Origin: Alicyclobacillus sp. ALC3
Lineage (GTDB): Bacteria; Bacillota; Bacilli; Alicyclobacillales; Alicyclobacillaceae
DNA length: 64,000 bases
Direction: 5' to 3'
Assembly (NCBI RefSeq): GCF_028751195.1
Contig: NZ_CP066784.1
Location: 1,302,001-1,366,000, forward strand
A program made the position numbers and the translations under genes. A model generated the notes under the pieces. The model saw only the letters and a program-made list of their open reading frames with translations. It was not told where the DNA came from and did no database searches. Positions within the stretch are counted from its first letter, which is position 1. Each line of letters begins with the position of its first letter. This document shows positions 1-8,115 of the stretch, in pieces.

Positions 1-168
1 TCGGAGCAAGTCAGCATCGCGATGGGTGACGGTGCAGGGGCCGCGATTTTCATTCACAAGGCTCTGCTCGGAGAGCATGTCGACGTCTGCCAGATGCCTT
101 CTCCCAATCAGGTCACTCGAACGTCGCCTGCACACGCCCGACCTGGCCGTCTTGCAACCGAACCTTGA
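1..168 (+). CDS. Thioredoxin reductase-like flavoprotein, C-terminal end (partial)
   Basis: This frame is open from the first base and stops with TGA at 166-168. The translated start, SEQVSIAMGDGAGAAIFIHK, resembles the end of the thioredoxin-reductase-like NAD(P)/FAD oxidoreductases, where a conserved 'EQ(V/I)..A.G(D/E)G..AA' segment contacts the FAD. Residues after about 31 (QMPSPNQVTR onward) are not recognisable. The last 56 bases overlap the 3' end of ywbE on the other strand. The catalytic CxxC and most of the protein lie outside the window, so the exact subfamily (thioredoxin reductase, ferredoxin-NADP reductase or similar) cannot be decided. Confidence 0.6.
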   Translation, partial: SEQVSIAMGDGAGAAIFIHKALLGEHVDVCQMPSPNQVTRTSPAHARPGRLATEP

Positions 169-310
169 TGCCGTGGGGATGAGTGGGTGACTTTGTCAAA
201 ATATCTTTGACCACACCGCGCGTGCGAACTCCCGTCGGCTGGTCCTTTTTCAGCACGATGTCAACAGTTATTCCGGGCCGGATGTCTGCTCTCCGTCGGC
301 CGTCTGCCAT
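113..310 (-). CDS. ywbE: YwbE family protein
   Basis: A 65-residue basic protein matching the YwbE family, which is small, widespread in bacilli and of unknown function. The diagnostic stretch is RADIRPGITVDIVLKKDQPT followed by a GVVKDILT..P.HPHGIKVRL pattern; the family is entirely this one short domain, so the gene is full length. The frame extends further upstream, but ATG at 308-310 is chosen because an AGGAGGT ribosome binding site sits at ideal distance before it. The gene converges with and overlaps the flavoprotein gene end. Its start faces the start of the PolX-like gene, so the two share a short divergent promoter region (311-372). Confidence 0.88.
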   Translation of the reverse strand: MADGRRRADIRPGITVDIVLKKDQPTGVRTRGVVKDILTKSPTHPHGIKVRLQDGQVGRVQATFE

Positions 311-372
311 GACTGGCACCTCCTCGTGTAGGATAGAGACAACAACACAACCATTAAAGGGTGAAATGGACC

Positions 373-2115
373 ATGGACAAGCCAGAAGTTGTCCGTTGCC
401 TGCGCCTTGCGAACGATCTGTGGGCAATTGAGGGCGCGAACCCGTTTAGCATCCGCGCGCATGAGCGCTCCGCAGCGGCAATTTGGGACTCCCCACTTGA
501 CCTGGAAGCCATTCTGGCGCTACCGCCAAGCTCAATTCCGGGCGTAGGTAAAGAAACGCTGGCGATGGTTCGTGCCCTACAAGCTGGGGGCTTACCGGCA
601 CTGCTGGACCGCCTGCAGATTACTATTCCCTTATCCGCAGCTGAGCTCCTGCACCTGCCTGGCATTGGTCCAAAGACAGCACACCAACTTGTCCACCAAC
701 TGGGCATCGACAGTGTCGGCGCTCTGGCGCGTGAGTTCGCCGCCGGTCGCGTACAGCAAATTTCTGGCCTTGGCCCGGCAAAACTAGCTCGGCTGAAGCG
801 CGACCTCGAGGTGATGCTAGAACGCCAGCATTCGATCCCGATTGCTCTCGCCACCCCAGTCGCCGAGGAAGTCGTCGCTGCCCTGCAGGGAATGCCGGGC
901 GTGCAGCAAGCGGTCGCAACCGGCGCGCTGCGGCGCGGTGTTGTTTCTATACCCGTAATTGAAGTTCTGGTTGCCTCCGACGACGCCAGCAGAGTCCGGC
1001 AGTGGGCGAAAGACCACTGCCAGCACAGCCGGGATACAGCTGACGAGCGAGACGACAGGCTGCACATACAAGTGCAAACGGCCGCAGAAGCAGTTCCTGT
1101 CACCATTACAGTGACAAGCGTTGAACAGTTCCCAGGGGTCTTGTTTCGATCTACTGGCGACGATACGCACCAACAAGTCATTGACGAGATGCTCCACGAA
1201 CAGGGAATCTCCTGGACAGCTGACGGCCGATTGCAGCCAACTGACAATACTGCGGGCGCTTCTAAGCGCGGCATGCCAACCTCGGTTCAAGACGAAGGCG
1301 ACATCTACGCGCTTGTCGGCTTGCCTTGGCTGCCGCCCGAGCTCAGAGAAGACAAAGGCATGTTGCAAGACCCCTCACAGCTCGTCGAACCAAGTGACAT
1401 TCGCGGTGACTTACACGTACACAGTACATGGAGCGACGGTTCACAGTCTATCCGTGAGGTGGCAGCAAAAGCCGAATCACTCGGCTATGAATACATCGCT
1501 ATCACGGACCACTCACAGTCTCTGACGATTGCGAACGGATTAACCCCTGAACGCGTCGCCCTACAGCAGCAGGAAATTGCACAAGTACAGACAGAGACCC
1601 CCGTGCGACTCCTGTGCGGAACCGAAGTCGACATCCTCGCCGATGGACGGCTTGACCTTCCTGACGACACGCTGTACAGCCTCGACCTCGTGGTCGCATC
1701 CGTGCACGGTGCCATGCAGCAGTCGGCGCAGCAGATGACCGAACGGATCCTGAGCGCGATTGAACACCCAGCCGTACACATCATCGGTCACCTGACGGGT
1801 CGTATAATTGGCCGACGCGCGGGGTACGAAGTGGACGTGGAAGCCATCCTCCAAGCGGCAGTGCGCCACGGTGTCATGCTTGAGTTAAACGCCAATCCAA
1901 ACCGCCTCGACATCTCCGAAGTGTGGCTTCGCCGCGCACAGGCTCTCGGTCTCCTTGTCCCGATTGACACGGATGCCCACCACCAGAGGGAGTTCGCGCA
2001 CATGGCGTACGGAGTGCGCATGGCTCGTCGCGGTTGGTTGCGCCGAGAGACTGTCTTCAACGCGCGGCCGCTCGCCGAGTTGCTGCCTAAGTTACAAAAA
2101 CAGAATCGCCACTGA
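373..2115 (+). CDS. PolX/PHP family protein (DNA polymerase X-like with PHP exonuclease domain)
   Basis: About 580 residues, the usual length of bacterial PolX, a repair polymerase with 3'-5' exonuclease activity. Helix-hairpin-helix segments are visible at IPGVGKETL, LPGIGPKTA and ISGLGPAKL (residues about 55-140). The C-terminal PHP metallo-hydrolase domain (about 345-580) is intact, with HVHSTWSDG, TDHS, GTEVDI, ASVHG, IGHLTGR, LNANP and DTDAHH. The nucleotidyltransferase region is odd. The family pattern G-S-x-R-R-G-x4-D-x-D appears here as GALRRG followed by VVSIPVIEVLV, so the metal-binding aspartates seem replaced by Val and Glu. The protein may keep only the exonuclease function (inference). 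ATG 373 is preferred over GTG 361 because the AAAGGGTGA motif lies at the right distance before 373. Confidence 0.85.
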   Translation: MDKPEVVRCLRLANDLWAIEGANPFSIRAHERSAAAIWDSPLDLEAILALPPSSIPGVGKETLAMVRALQAGGLPALLDRLQITIPLSAAELLHLPGIGPKTAHQLVHQLGIDSVGALAREFAAGRVQQISGLGPAKLARLKRDLEVMLERQHSIPIALATPVAEEVVAALQGMPGVQQAVATGALRRGVVSIPVIEVLVASDDASRVRQWAKDHCQHSRDTADERDDRLHIQVQTAAEAVPVTITVTSVEQFPGVLFRSTGDDTHQQVIDEMLHEQGISWTADGRLQPTDNTAGASKRGMPTSVQDEGDIYALVGLPWLPPELREDKGMLQDPSQLVEPSDIRGDLHVHSTWSDGSQSIREVAAKAESLGYEYIAITDHSQSLTIANGLTPERVALQQQEIAQVQTETPVRLLCGTEVDILADGRLDLPDDTLYSLDLVVASVHGAMQQSAQQMTERILSAIEHPAVHIIGHLTGRIIGRRAGYEVDVEAILQAAVRHGVMLELNANPNRLDISEVWLRRAQALGLLVPIDTDAHHQREFAHMAYGVRMARRGWLRRETVFNARPLAELLPKLQKQNRH

Positions 2116-2160
2116 CGCCAATATCCCTCTCGGACGCCAGGCAGTGGATGTCACAAGTAG

Positions 2161-2190
2161 TTGTGTCATACAATCATGTAATTGTATAAT
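2161..2190 (+). promoter_or_regulatory. Promoter with embedded MarR-type operator
   Basis: TTGTGT (2161-2166) and TATAAT (2185-2190) are separated by 18 bases. The spacer and -10 start are occupied by a perfect inverted repeat, ATACAAT-N6-ATTGTAT (2168-2187). A weaker pair, ACAAGTAGTTGT before and ACAACTTGT after, flanks it. MarR repressors typically bind such AT-rich palindromes over their own promoters, so this is probably the autoregulated promoter of the marR-MFS pair. Confidence 0.7.
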
Positions 2191-2240
2191 ACAACTTGTA
2201 GGCCGCTCAGCTTTCTGCGAACACCCGCAGATTTCTGACC

Positions 2241-2696
2241 ATGCACCGAAGGGAGGAATTCGCCATATCAGATGCCCAAGATGACATCGGCATTGCCCTC
2301 GTTGAACACCAAGTCGCTATTCTCGTTCGGCGGGCTGCAGTGGCAAGTCGCCGATCGGGCGAACTCGATCGCGCAGTCTACCTGCTGCTGCGACGCCTGG
2401 AAGAAGGCGGGCCGGCTGGCGTGAAGGCCATCGCTGACGAGTTTCACCTCGATGTCTCCACCATCAGCAGGCAAGTGACGGCGATGGAAGCCAAGGGTCT
2501 GATTGGCCGGACGCCAGACCCTGATGACCACCGAGCGTTCGCACTCACACTGACCGAAGTGGGCCGGGAGGCACTGGAACACGAACGAACTGCACGCATG
2601 GTTCGTTATCGCCGGCTGCTCAGCGGCTGGAGCGAAGAGGAACGCAAGCTGTTCGGCACTCTGCTGGCACGGCTAAACCACACGTTCCTTGATTGA
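2241..2696 (+). CDS. MarR family transcriptional regulator
   Basis: A protein of about 150 residues with the MarR winged helix: VKAIADEFHLDVSTISRQVTAMEAKGLI is the recognition helix region, followed by the wing RTPDPDDHRAFALTLTEVGREAL. MarR dimers repress small operons, often for efflux pumps, and release DNA on binding an aromatic ligand. The MFS transporter directly downstream is the likely target. The start is uncertain. ATG 2241 has no ribosome binding site, while a strong GGGAGG (2251-2256) sits 8 bases before an in-frame ATA codon at 2265, which would give a 143-residue protein starting at ISDAQDD. The promoter upstream contains a palindromic operator. Confidence 0.9.
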   Translation: MHRREEFAISDAQDDIGIALVEHQVAILVRRAAVASRRSGELDRAVYLLLRRLEEGGPAGVKAIADEFHLDVSTISRQVTAMEAKGLIGRTPDPDDHRAFALTLTEVGREALEHERTARMVRYRRLLSGWSEEERKLFGTLLARLNHTFLD

Positions 2697-2782
2697 CTCG
2701 ATGTAGTCTGTTGCACAGCGACAGTGCGCGCGCACCGGCTGCTAGGACTCGTTATTTTTTTGCAAAGGAGATTCAGCTGACT

Positions 2783-3994
2783 TTGAATCCGACTACTGAA
2801 GGCAATTTATCACGGGCAGGCCACGGCCACCTCACACCCGGGACGAACATCTGGCGCCAACCGCTGGCGGTGTGGGCGGTCGCTTTTGCCTGCGTGATCG
2901 CGTTCATGGGTCTCGGTCTGGTCGACCCGATTCTTCCTGAAATCGGTAAACAACTCGGCGCGACACCGGCCCAGGTGGAACTCTTGTTTACCAGTTACAA
3001 CTCCGTCATGGCGCTCGCGATGCTCATCACAGGAGTCATTTCGAGTCGATTTGGACCGAAGACGACCCTGCTCACTGGACTATTTCTCATTGTCGGCTTT
3101 TCGTATTTGTCCGGCCACTCTCCGTCGGTCTGGTGGATTGTCGGTTTCCGGGCTGGCTGGGGCCTTGGCAATGCCATGTTCATTGCGACCGCCCTGGCCG
3201 CAATTGTGGCAGCAGGCACCGCCGGCACGGCGGGCTCCGTGATTCTCTATGAAGCGGCGCTCGGACTGGGCATTTCCTGTGGTCCGCTGCTCGGTGGCGC
3301 ACTCGGCAGCCACAGTTGGCGGTGGCCGTTTTACGGCGTATCGGTGCTGATGGCCTTCGCCTTTATCGCCATCGCGATTCTTTTACGCGGCGTGCCCAAA
3401 CCACAGCACCGCACTTCCGTGATGGACCCGCTGCGCGCGCTCTCCCACCGCGGTCTGCTCAGCATCGGCGTCATGGCGCTGTTGTACAACTTTGGCTTCT
3501 TTACGCTGCTCGCCTACACGCCATACGTCTTGCCGAAACTGAACGCCCATGGCATCGGTTTTGTGTTCTTTGGCTGGGGCGTACTGCTGGCGATTTGCTC
3601 CGTGTTTGTGGCACCACGGCTCGCAGCGCGGTTTGGTACGCTCAAGACCACGTACGCCATGTTGGTGCTAATCGCACTCGACCTCTTGGCAATCGCGATT
3701 TTTACCGAGTACCAGACAGTCGTCATCATCGCCGTGATTGTCTGTGGCGCATTCCTTGGCATCAACAACACGCTTGTGACGACTGGCGTCATGAACGCCG
3801 CGCCGATTGAGCGGTCGACGGCCTCCGCAGCGTACAGCTTCGTGCGATTTATCGGCAGCGCAATCGCACCTTGGCTTGCAGGGAAACTCGGCACCCAAAT
3901 CAGCCCCCACCTCCCGTATTACGTTGGTACAGCTGGAGTGCTGCTCGGACTTTGGGTCCTGTTCTCGGGGCGGCGCTTCTTACAGTCCATCTAG
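2783..3994 (+). CDS. MFS efflux transporter
   Basis: About 403 residues with some 12 hydrophobic segments. It has the major facilitator motif A-like loop SRFGPKTTLLTG after helix 2 and the early MGLGLVDPILPEIGKQLGATP stretch typical of drug-efflux MFS proteins. It probably exports a toxic or signalling compound by proton antiport; the substrate is unknown. The frame opens at 2693, but the ribosome binding site AAAGGAG (2764-2770) points to TTG 2783, or less likely CTG 2777. It lies 86 bases behind marR on the same strand and is presumably repressed by it. A strong terminator follows the gene. Confidence 0.85.
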   Translation: MNPTTEGNLSRAGHGHLTPGTNIWRQPLAVWAVAFACVIAFMGLGLVDPILPEIGKQLGATPAQVELLFTSYNSVMALAMLITGVISSRFGPKTTLLTGLFLIVGFSYLSGHSPSVWWIVGFRAGWGLGNAMFIATALAAIVAAGTAGTAGSVILYEAALGLGISCGPLLGGALGSHSWRWPFYGVSVLMAFAFIAIAILLRGVPKPQHRTSVMDPLRALSHRGLLSIGVMALLYNFGFFTLLAYTPYVLPKLNAHGIGFVFFGWGVLLAICSVFVAPRLAARFGTLKTTYAMLVLIALDLLAIAIFTEYQTVVIIAVIVCGAFLGINNTLVTTGVMNAAPIERSTASAAYSFVRFIGSAIAPWLAGKLGTQISPHLPYYVGTAGVLLGLWVLFSGRRFLQSI

Positions 3995-4035
3995 ACCGCA
4001 CCCCATCTAGACCACACTCCCTCGCGAGCGTGCAA

Positions 4036-4084
4036 AAGACCCCTCGTGGCAGCGACTTGTTCGCCAACGAGGGGTCTTGTTTTA
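4036..4084. terminator. Bidirectional rho-independent terminator
   Basis: A 12-bp perfect stem, AAGACCCCTCGT (4036-4047) with ACGAGGGGTCTT (4067-4078), is followed by TGTTTTA on the plus strand. On the minus strand it is followed by a short T run (CTTTTGC). It separates the convergent MFS gene and ctaB. Confidence 0.88.
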
Positions 4085-4119
4085 GGCAAAGACGTATCTA
4101 ACCAACCCTTCACTGCCAG

Positions 4120-5043
4120 TCAAAACTGACAGAGCACAATCGCCAAGAAGATGGCTGGTACATAGAGCAAAGATGCGAAGAAGGTTCGTTTGGCCCACTT
4201 CATTTCGTCATCCGGCGCTGCCAGCAACCTCAAATTGATAACGAGAAATGCACCGCCTTGAATCACGGCTACCGCTGCATAGATCAGCTTCGCATGTACC
4301 GACGGCAACAGGGCTAGTGATGCAGCGAGCAACAGTACTGCGTAAACAGACATTTGCCGCTTAGTCGTGCGCGACCCGCGGCTGACGGGCATCATGGGAA
4401 CGCCGGCCCGCTTGTAATCCGCATTTTTGTACAAAGCTAGTGCCCAGAAGTGTGGCGGTGTCCACAGAAAGATGACGGCGAACATCAGCCACGCTGTCAG
4501 GCTTACATGTCCCGTGACAGCTGCCCAGCCAACGAGTGGCGGGAATGACCCGGCTCCGCCCCCGACCACAATGTTCTGCGGTGTGTGGCGTTTAAGAACC
4601 ATCGTGTAGAACCAGGCATAGTAAACATACCCGGCGAGACAGAGTCCGGCAGTCAACCAGTTGACGCCAAAACCGAGTACCAGCACAGATGCCAAGCCAA
4701 GCGCCAAACCAAAAGCGAGAGCCCGTCCAGGCGCAATCACTCCGGCCGGTAGCGGCCGACGGGAGGTGCGCGACATCACTGCGTCGATGTCGCGGTCGTA
4801 CCACATGTTGACGGCGGCGGACCCGCCGGCGGACAACACCAGACCAATCAGTCCCAACAAAGCATGGCGCCACTCAGGTACGCCACCAGCAGCCACAACC
4901 ATTGCGGCAGCTGCGGTGAACACCAGCATCACCGCGATGCGTGGTTTGGTCAATGCGACGTACGCTTTGAGCGTGTCCATGAACGTCGGTTCCACCGGCC
5001 TCGTCTTGAGGGGGGAAGTGTCTACCATGTCAGCGACACTCAT
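4120..5043 (-). CDS. ctaB: Protoheme IX farnesyltransferase (heme O synthase)
   Basis: A 307-residue membrane protein of the UbiA prenyltransferase family. It farnesylates heme B to heme O, the step before heme A, for the terminal oxidase. The family's Asp-rich prenyl-diphosphate motif is seen as NMWYDRDIDAVMSRTSRRPL, and VGGGAGSFPPLVGWAA and YKRAGVPMMPV are typical of CtaB. About nine hydrophobic segments are visible. ATG 5043 is chosen because AAGGATG precedes it at good spacing; the frame runs a little further upstream without support. It is the last gene of the qoxABCD-ctaB run, 117 bases after qoxD, with a strong hairpin in between. CtaA (heme A synthase) is not in the window. Confidence 0.93.
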   Translation of the reverse strand: MSVADMVDTSPLKTRPVEPTFMDTLKAYVALTKPRIAVMLVFTAAAAMVVAAGGVPEWRHALLGLIGLVLSAGGSAAVNMWYDRDIDAVMSRTSRRPLPAGVIAPGRALAFGLALGLASVLVLGFGVNWLTAGLCLAGYVYYAWFYTMVLKRHTPQNIVVGGGAGSFPPLVGWAAVTGHVSLTAWLMFAVIFLWTPPHFWALALYKNADYKRAGVPMMPVSRGSRTTKRQMSVYAVLLLAASLALLPSVHAKLIYAAVAVIQGGAFLVINLRLLAAPDDEMKWAKRTFFASLLYVPAIFLAIVLCQF

Positions 5044-5101
5044 GGAATCACATCCTTGTTCGTTGTAGGTTGAGGGGACACGCAACTTCTCCAGTATACA
5101 T

Positions 5102-5139
5102 CAGGCGGGGGCCCTGCGCCGTACGCAGTCCCCCGCCTG
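5102..5139 (-). terminator. Strong intercistronic hairpin between qoxD and ctaB
   Basis: A 10-bp perfect GC-rich stem (CAGGCGGGGG at 5102-5111 with CCCCCGCCTG at 5130-5139) encloses a smaller GCG/CGC helix. No U-tract follows on the minus strand. It is more likely a partial terminator or an mRNA-stabilising/processing structure that sets ctaB expression below that of the oxidase genes (inference). Confidence 0.55.
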
Positions 5140-5160
5140 GATTGTGATCAACTGAAACAA

Positions 5161-5496
5161 TTACGACACTTGCGCCATGAACGTCGGAAAGCCCATGATC
5201 CAGATCGACATTAGCGCAATCGCGAACGTAAAAATCAACCCAAGGAGCAGGAATACGGAATGCCAGGGTGGGCCGTCCCCTTCCGTCACGTGCATGAAGA
5301 AAAACAACTGAACGACAATTTGCATACCAGCGAGAACAGTCAGCACGACCACCAGCGGGCCAACCCGCATCGAATGTGTCAGAGCGAGCAGAAACGCAAT
5401 TGCCGTCAACACCAGTGAGGAGAGGTAACCGACAATGTACTTGGTGGCCGAGTGCTGAGGCCCGCCCCCGCCACTGACGTTTGAGTGAACTGCCAT
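5161..5496 (-). CDS. qoxD: Quinol oxidase subunit IV
   Basis: A 111-residue protein with three membrane helices, typical of the small subunit IV (CyoD/QoxD/CtaF) of heme-copper oxidases. The conserved features are the early YIVGYLSSLVLT segment, the VVLTVLAGMQIVVQLFFFMH helix and the closing helix ending WIMGF. It assists assembly or stability of subunit I rather than catalysis. Its ATG immediately follows the TAG stop of qoxC (TAGATG), implying coupled translation. Confidence 0.9.
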   Translation of the reverse strand: MAVHSNVSGGGGPQHSATKYIVGYLSSLVLTAIAFLLALTHSMRVGPLVVVLTVLAGMQIVVQLFFFMHVTEGDGPPWHSVFLLLGLIFTFAIALMSIWIMGFPTFMAQVS

Positions 5497-6129
5497 CTAC
5501 ATCACCCTCCCAGACAGGTAAACGATTGTGAAAATGAACACCCAAACGACATCGAGGAAATGCCAGTAGAGGTTGACGACGAACACCTTGCGGGCGGTGA
5601 CTGGCGTGATGCCTCGCTTCGCCACCTGAACCAGCGTCAGGAACATCCAAATCAGCCCGATTGAGACGTGACTTCCGTGTGTGCCGACGAGGGTGAAGAA
5701 GGCCGACAGGAAAGCGCTACGCTGCATCGTCGCGCCGATAGCCACGTCAGCAACAAACTCCTTAATCTCAAAACCGATGAAGGCGAGGCCAAGCGCAATC
5801 GTGACACCGAGCCAAATCATCAACCACTTCTTGTTGCCGTTTCGCATCGCCAACGTCGAGAGCCCACCCGTGAAGCTGCTCGTCAAGAGGAACAACGTCT
5901 CGAGCGCAAAGCCAGGTACGTCGAACAGTTGCTGCGGTGTCGGCCCGCCGTCTGTGTGCGTACGCAACACCAGGTAAGTGGCGAACAGACAACCAAAGAG
6001 CAACATGTCGGTCGCAAGGAACAGCCAGAACCCGAGAATCTTGACCGACTGGTTGTGATCCCGATACTCGAGCGGCTGGTCACTAGAGGCCACGGCCGGA
6101 TGCGCGTGCGTCAAATCGATCGTAGACAT
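5497..6129 (-). CDS. qoxC: Quinol oxidase subunit III
   Basis: A 210-residue protein with five hydrophobic helices, the length of the bacterial short subunit III of aa3/bo3-type oxidases. Typical segments are LGFWLFLATDMLLFGCLFATYLVL, GTHGSHVSIGLIWM and the end YWHFLDVVWVFIFTIVYL, which is nearly invariant in the family. Subunit III stabilises the proton-pumping core. It begins two bases after the qoxB stop and ends directly against qoxD, so it sits in the middle of the operon. Confidence 0.93.
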   Translation of the reverse strand: MSTIDLTHAHPAVASSDQPLEYRDHNQSVKILGFWLFLATDMLLFGCLFATYLVLRTHTDGGPTPQQLFDVPGFALETLFLLTSSFTGGLSTLAMRNGNKKWLMIWLGVTIALGLAFIGFEIKEFVADVAIGATMQRSAFLSAFFTLVGTHGSHVSIGLIWMFLTLVQVAKRGITPVTARKVFVVNLYWHFLDVVWVFIFTIVYLSGRVM

Positions 6130-6131
6130 CC

Positions 6132-8096
6132 TTACAACCTCCCTAGTGCCGCTTCTGTCTCGCGGACCTCTTCGGCTGGAATGTAATACTCGTCGTTGTA
6201 CTCAAGCGCTCTCGAAACCATCAACGCCGCAACGCCAGCGAGTCCGAGGATAGCAATCGGGATGACAGTGAACACAAAGCCAAAGCCTGTTACAAAAAAC
6301 GAAAGCCCCATCAAGAACGGCTTTGCCGAGTTCTTCGGCATGTGAATCGGAGCAATATCGTCTGCTGCCGGCCTTAGTTCTTCTTGGCGCCCTTGCTGCT
6401 TGAGTTCCCACCAAGCGTCGCGACTTTCAATGGTCGGAATGACTGCGAAGTTATAATGTGGGGCCGGTGACGGCAGAGCCCATTCGAGTGTACGGCCGTC
6501 CCACGGGTCTCCTGTCAAGTCACGCTCGCCGTGTTTGAGGCTGTAGACCACTTGAATCACGATGAACAGGAAACCGATACCCATGATGTACGCGCCGATG
6601 GTGGAGATGAGGTTCAGCGTGTTCCACCCCATCGTCGCAGGGTACGTGTACATCCGGCGCTGCATCCCCATCAAACCGAGCGCGTACTGTGGCATGAAGC
6701 AGACGTAAAAGCCGATGTTGAAGGTCCAAAATGCCCAGTGGCCGATCCGCTCATCGAGCTTGAATCCGAACACCTTCGGCCACCAGTAGTACATGCCGGC
6801 GAGCATGCCGAACACGACACCGCCAATCAGCATCTGGTGGAAGTGTGCGATGAGGAAGTAGCTGTTGTGGTATTGATAGTCGGCAGGTGCAGCTGCCAGC
6901 ATAATGCCGGTCGCACCGCCGATTGCAAAGGTTGGGATAAATGCAAGCGTCCAGTACATAGGCAGGGTCAAGCGGATTCGGCCCTGATACATCGTGAACA
7001 ACCAGTTGAACACTTTGACACCAGTCGGAATACCGACCAGCATGGAGGCTATCGCGAAGAAGGTGTTGACGTCGGCCCCCGCCCCCATGGTGAAGAAGTG
7101 GTGCGCCCAGACGAAGTAACTGATGACACTGATGAGCAAAAGTGAAGTCACCATCGAGGTGTAGCCGAAAATTCGCTTGCGCGAGAACGTCGCCACTACC
7201 TCAGAGAACACTCCGAAGGCAGGTAAGATGACAATGTAAACCTCGGGGTGGCCCCAGATCCAGAACAAGTTGACAAACATCATTGGGTCGCCGCCGTGCA
7301 ACATCGTGAAGAAGTGCGTCCCTACAACACGGTCCAGCAACAACAGCGCCAAGGCAATCGCTAGTGCCGGAAAGGCAAAGATGATGACCACAGAAGCCGC
7401 GAGTACCGACCATGTGAAGAGTGGCATCCGCATCAGTTTCATGCCAGGTGCACGCATCTTAAAGATGGTAGCAAGGAAGTTGATGCCTGTCGCAATACTG
7501 CCAATACCTGAGATTTGAATCGCCAACAGGTAGTAGTTCTCACCAGGCCCGAGGTCAAATCCTAGCTCGGTAAGCGGCGGGTAACTGGTCCAGCCAGCGT
7601 CCGGAGAGCCACCGAAGACGAACGACAAATTGAACAGCATCGCGCCAAAGAAGAACAGCCAGAACGAAATGGCGTTTAGATAGGGAAAGGCAACGTCGCG
7701 TGCACCAATCTGCAGCGGCACGACTATGTTGAAGAGTGCAAAGATGAACGGCATAGCCATAAACAGAATCATGATGGTGCCATGCGTCGTGAAAATCTGG
7801 TCGTAGTGCTCTGCCGTCAAGAAATGGTTGTTCGGCGCCGCCAGCTGCGTACGCAAGAGCTCAGCGTCCACACCGCCGCGGAACAACATCAGCAGTGCGG
7901 CAATCAAATACATAATGCCAATTTTCTTGTGGTCGACCGTGGTGAGCCACTCTGTCCAAAGCCACTTCCACTTGTGGAAGTAGGTCAGAGTAGCCACAAT
8001 GCCGATTGACGTGAGGAGGATAAGCACATCCGAACCCCAGATCATCGGGCCTTCATTCCACATTAAGTATTTGGTCGCGAATTCGTGGAACGACAT
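6132..8096 (-). CDS. qoxB: Quinol oxidase subunit I
   Basis: A 654-residue heme-copper oxidase catalytic subunit with about 14-15 membrane helices. It holds the low-spin heme and the heme-CuB oxygen-reduction site. Visible motifs are the helix-II heme-ligand region TTHGTIMILFMAMP, the proton-channel loop GARDVAFPYLNAISFW, the CuB/active-site motif WIWGHPEVYIVILPAFG (type A1, with the pathway Glu), the two-histidine VWAHHFFTMG, and AHFHQMLIGGVVFG with further heme/CuB histidines. The N-terminal extension and the C-terminal ~100 residues match QoxB-type rather than short CtaD proteins. Subunit II lacks CuA, so the electron donor is menaquinol. It sits between qoxA and qoxC in the operon. Confidence 0.95.
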   Translation of the reverse strand: MSFHEFATKYLMWNEGPMIWGSDVLILLTSIGIVATLTYFHKWKWLWTEWLTTVDHKKIGIMYLIAALLMLFRGGVDAELLRTQLAAPNNHFLTAEHYDQIFTTHGTIMILFMAMPFIFALFNIVVPLQIGARDVAFPYLNAISFWLFFFGAMLFNLSFVFGGSPDAGWTSYPPLTELGFDLGPGENYYLLAIQISGIGSIATGINFLATIFKMRAPGMKLMRMPLFTWSVLAASVVIIFAFPALAIALALLLLDRVVGTHFFTMLHGGDPMMFVNLFWIWGHPEVYIVILPAFGVFSEVVATFSRKRIFGYTSMVTSLLLISVISYFVWAHHFFTMGAGADVNTFFAIASMLVGIPTGVKVFNWLFTMYQGRIRLTLPMYWTLAFIPTFAIGGATGIMLAAAPADYQYHNSYFLIAHFHQMLIGGVVFGMLAGMYYWWPKVFGFKLDERIGHWAFWTFNIGFYVCFMPQYALGLMGMQRRMYTYPATMGWNTLNLISTIGAYIMGIGFLFIVIQVVYSLKHGERDLTGDPWDGRTLEWALPSPAPHYNFAVIPTIESRDAWWELKQQGRQEELRPAADDIAPIHMPKNSAKPFLMGLSFFVTGFGFVFTVIPIAILGLAGVAALMVSRALEYNDEYYIPAEEVRETEAALGRL

Positions 8097-8115
8097 CGTG
8101 TTCGCTCCTCTCCAG

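Noticed and set aside
354-1274. Long minus-strand frame opposite the PolX-like gene
   Set aside because: Cys/Arg/Ser-rich composition and no family resemblance; it is the shadow of a real gene.
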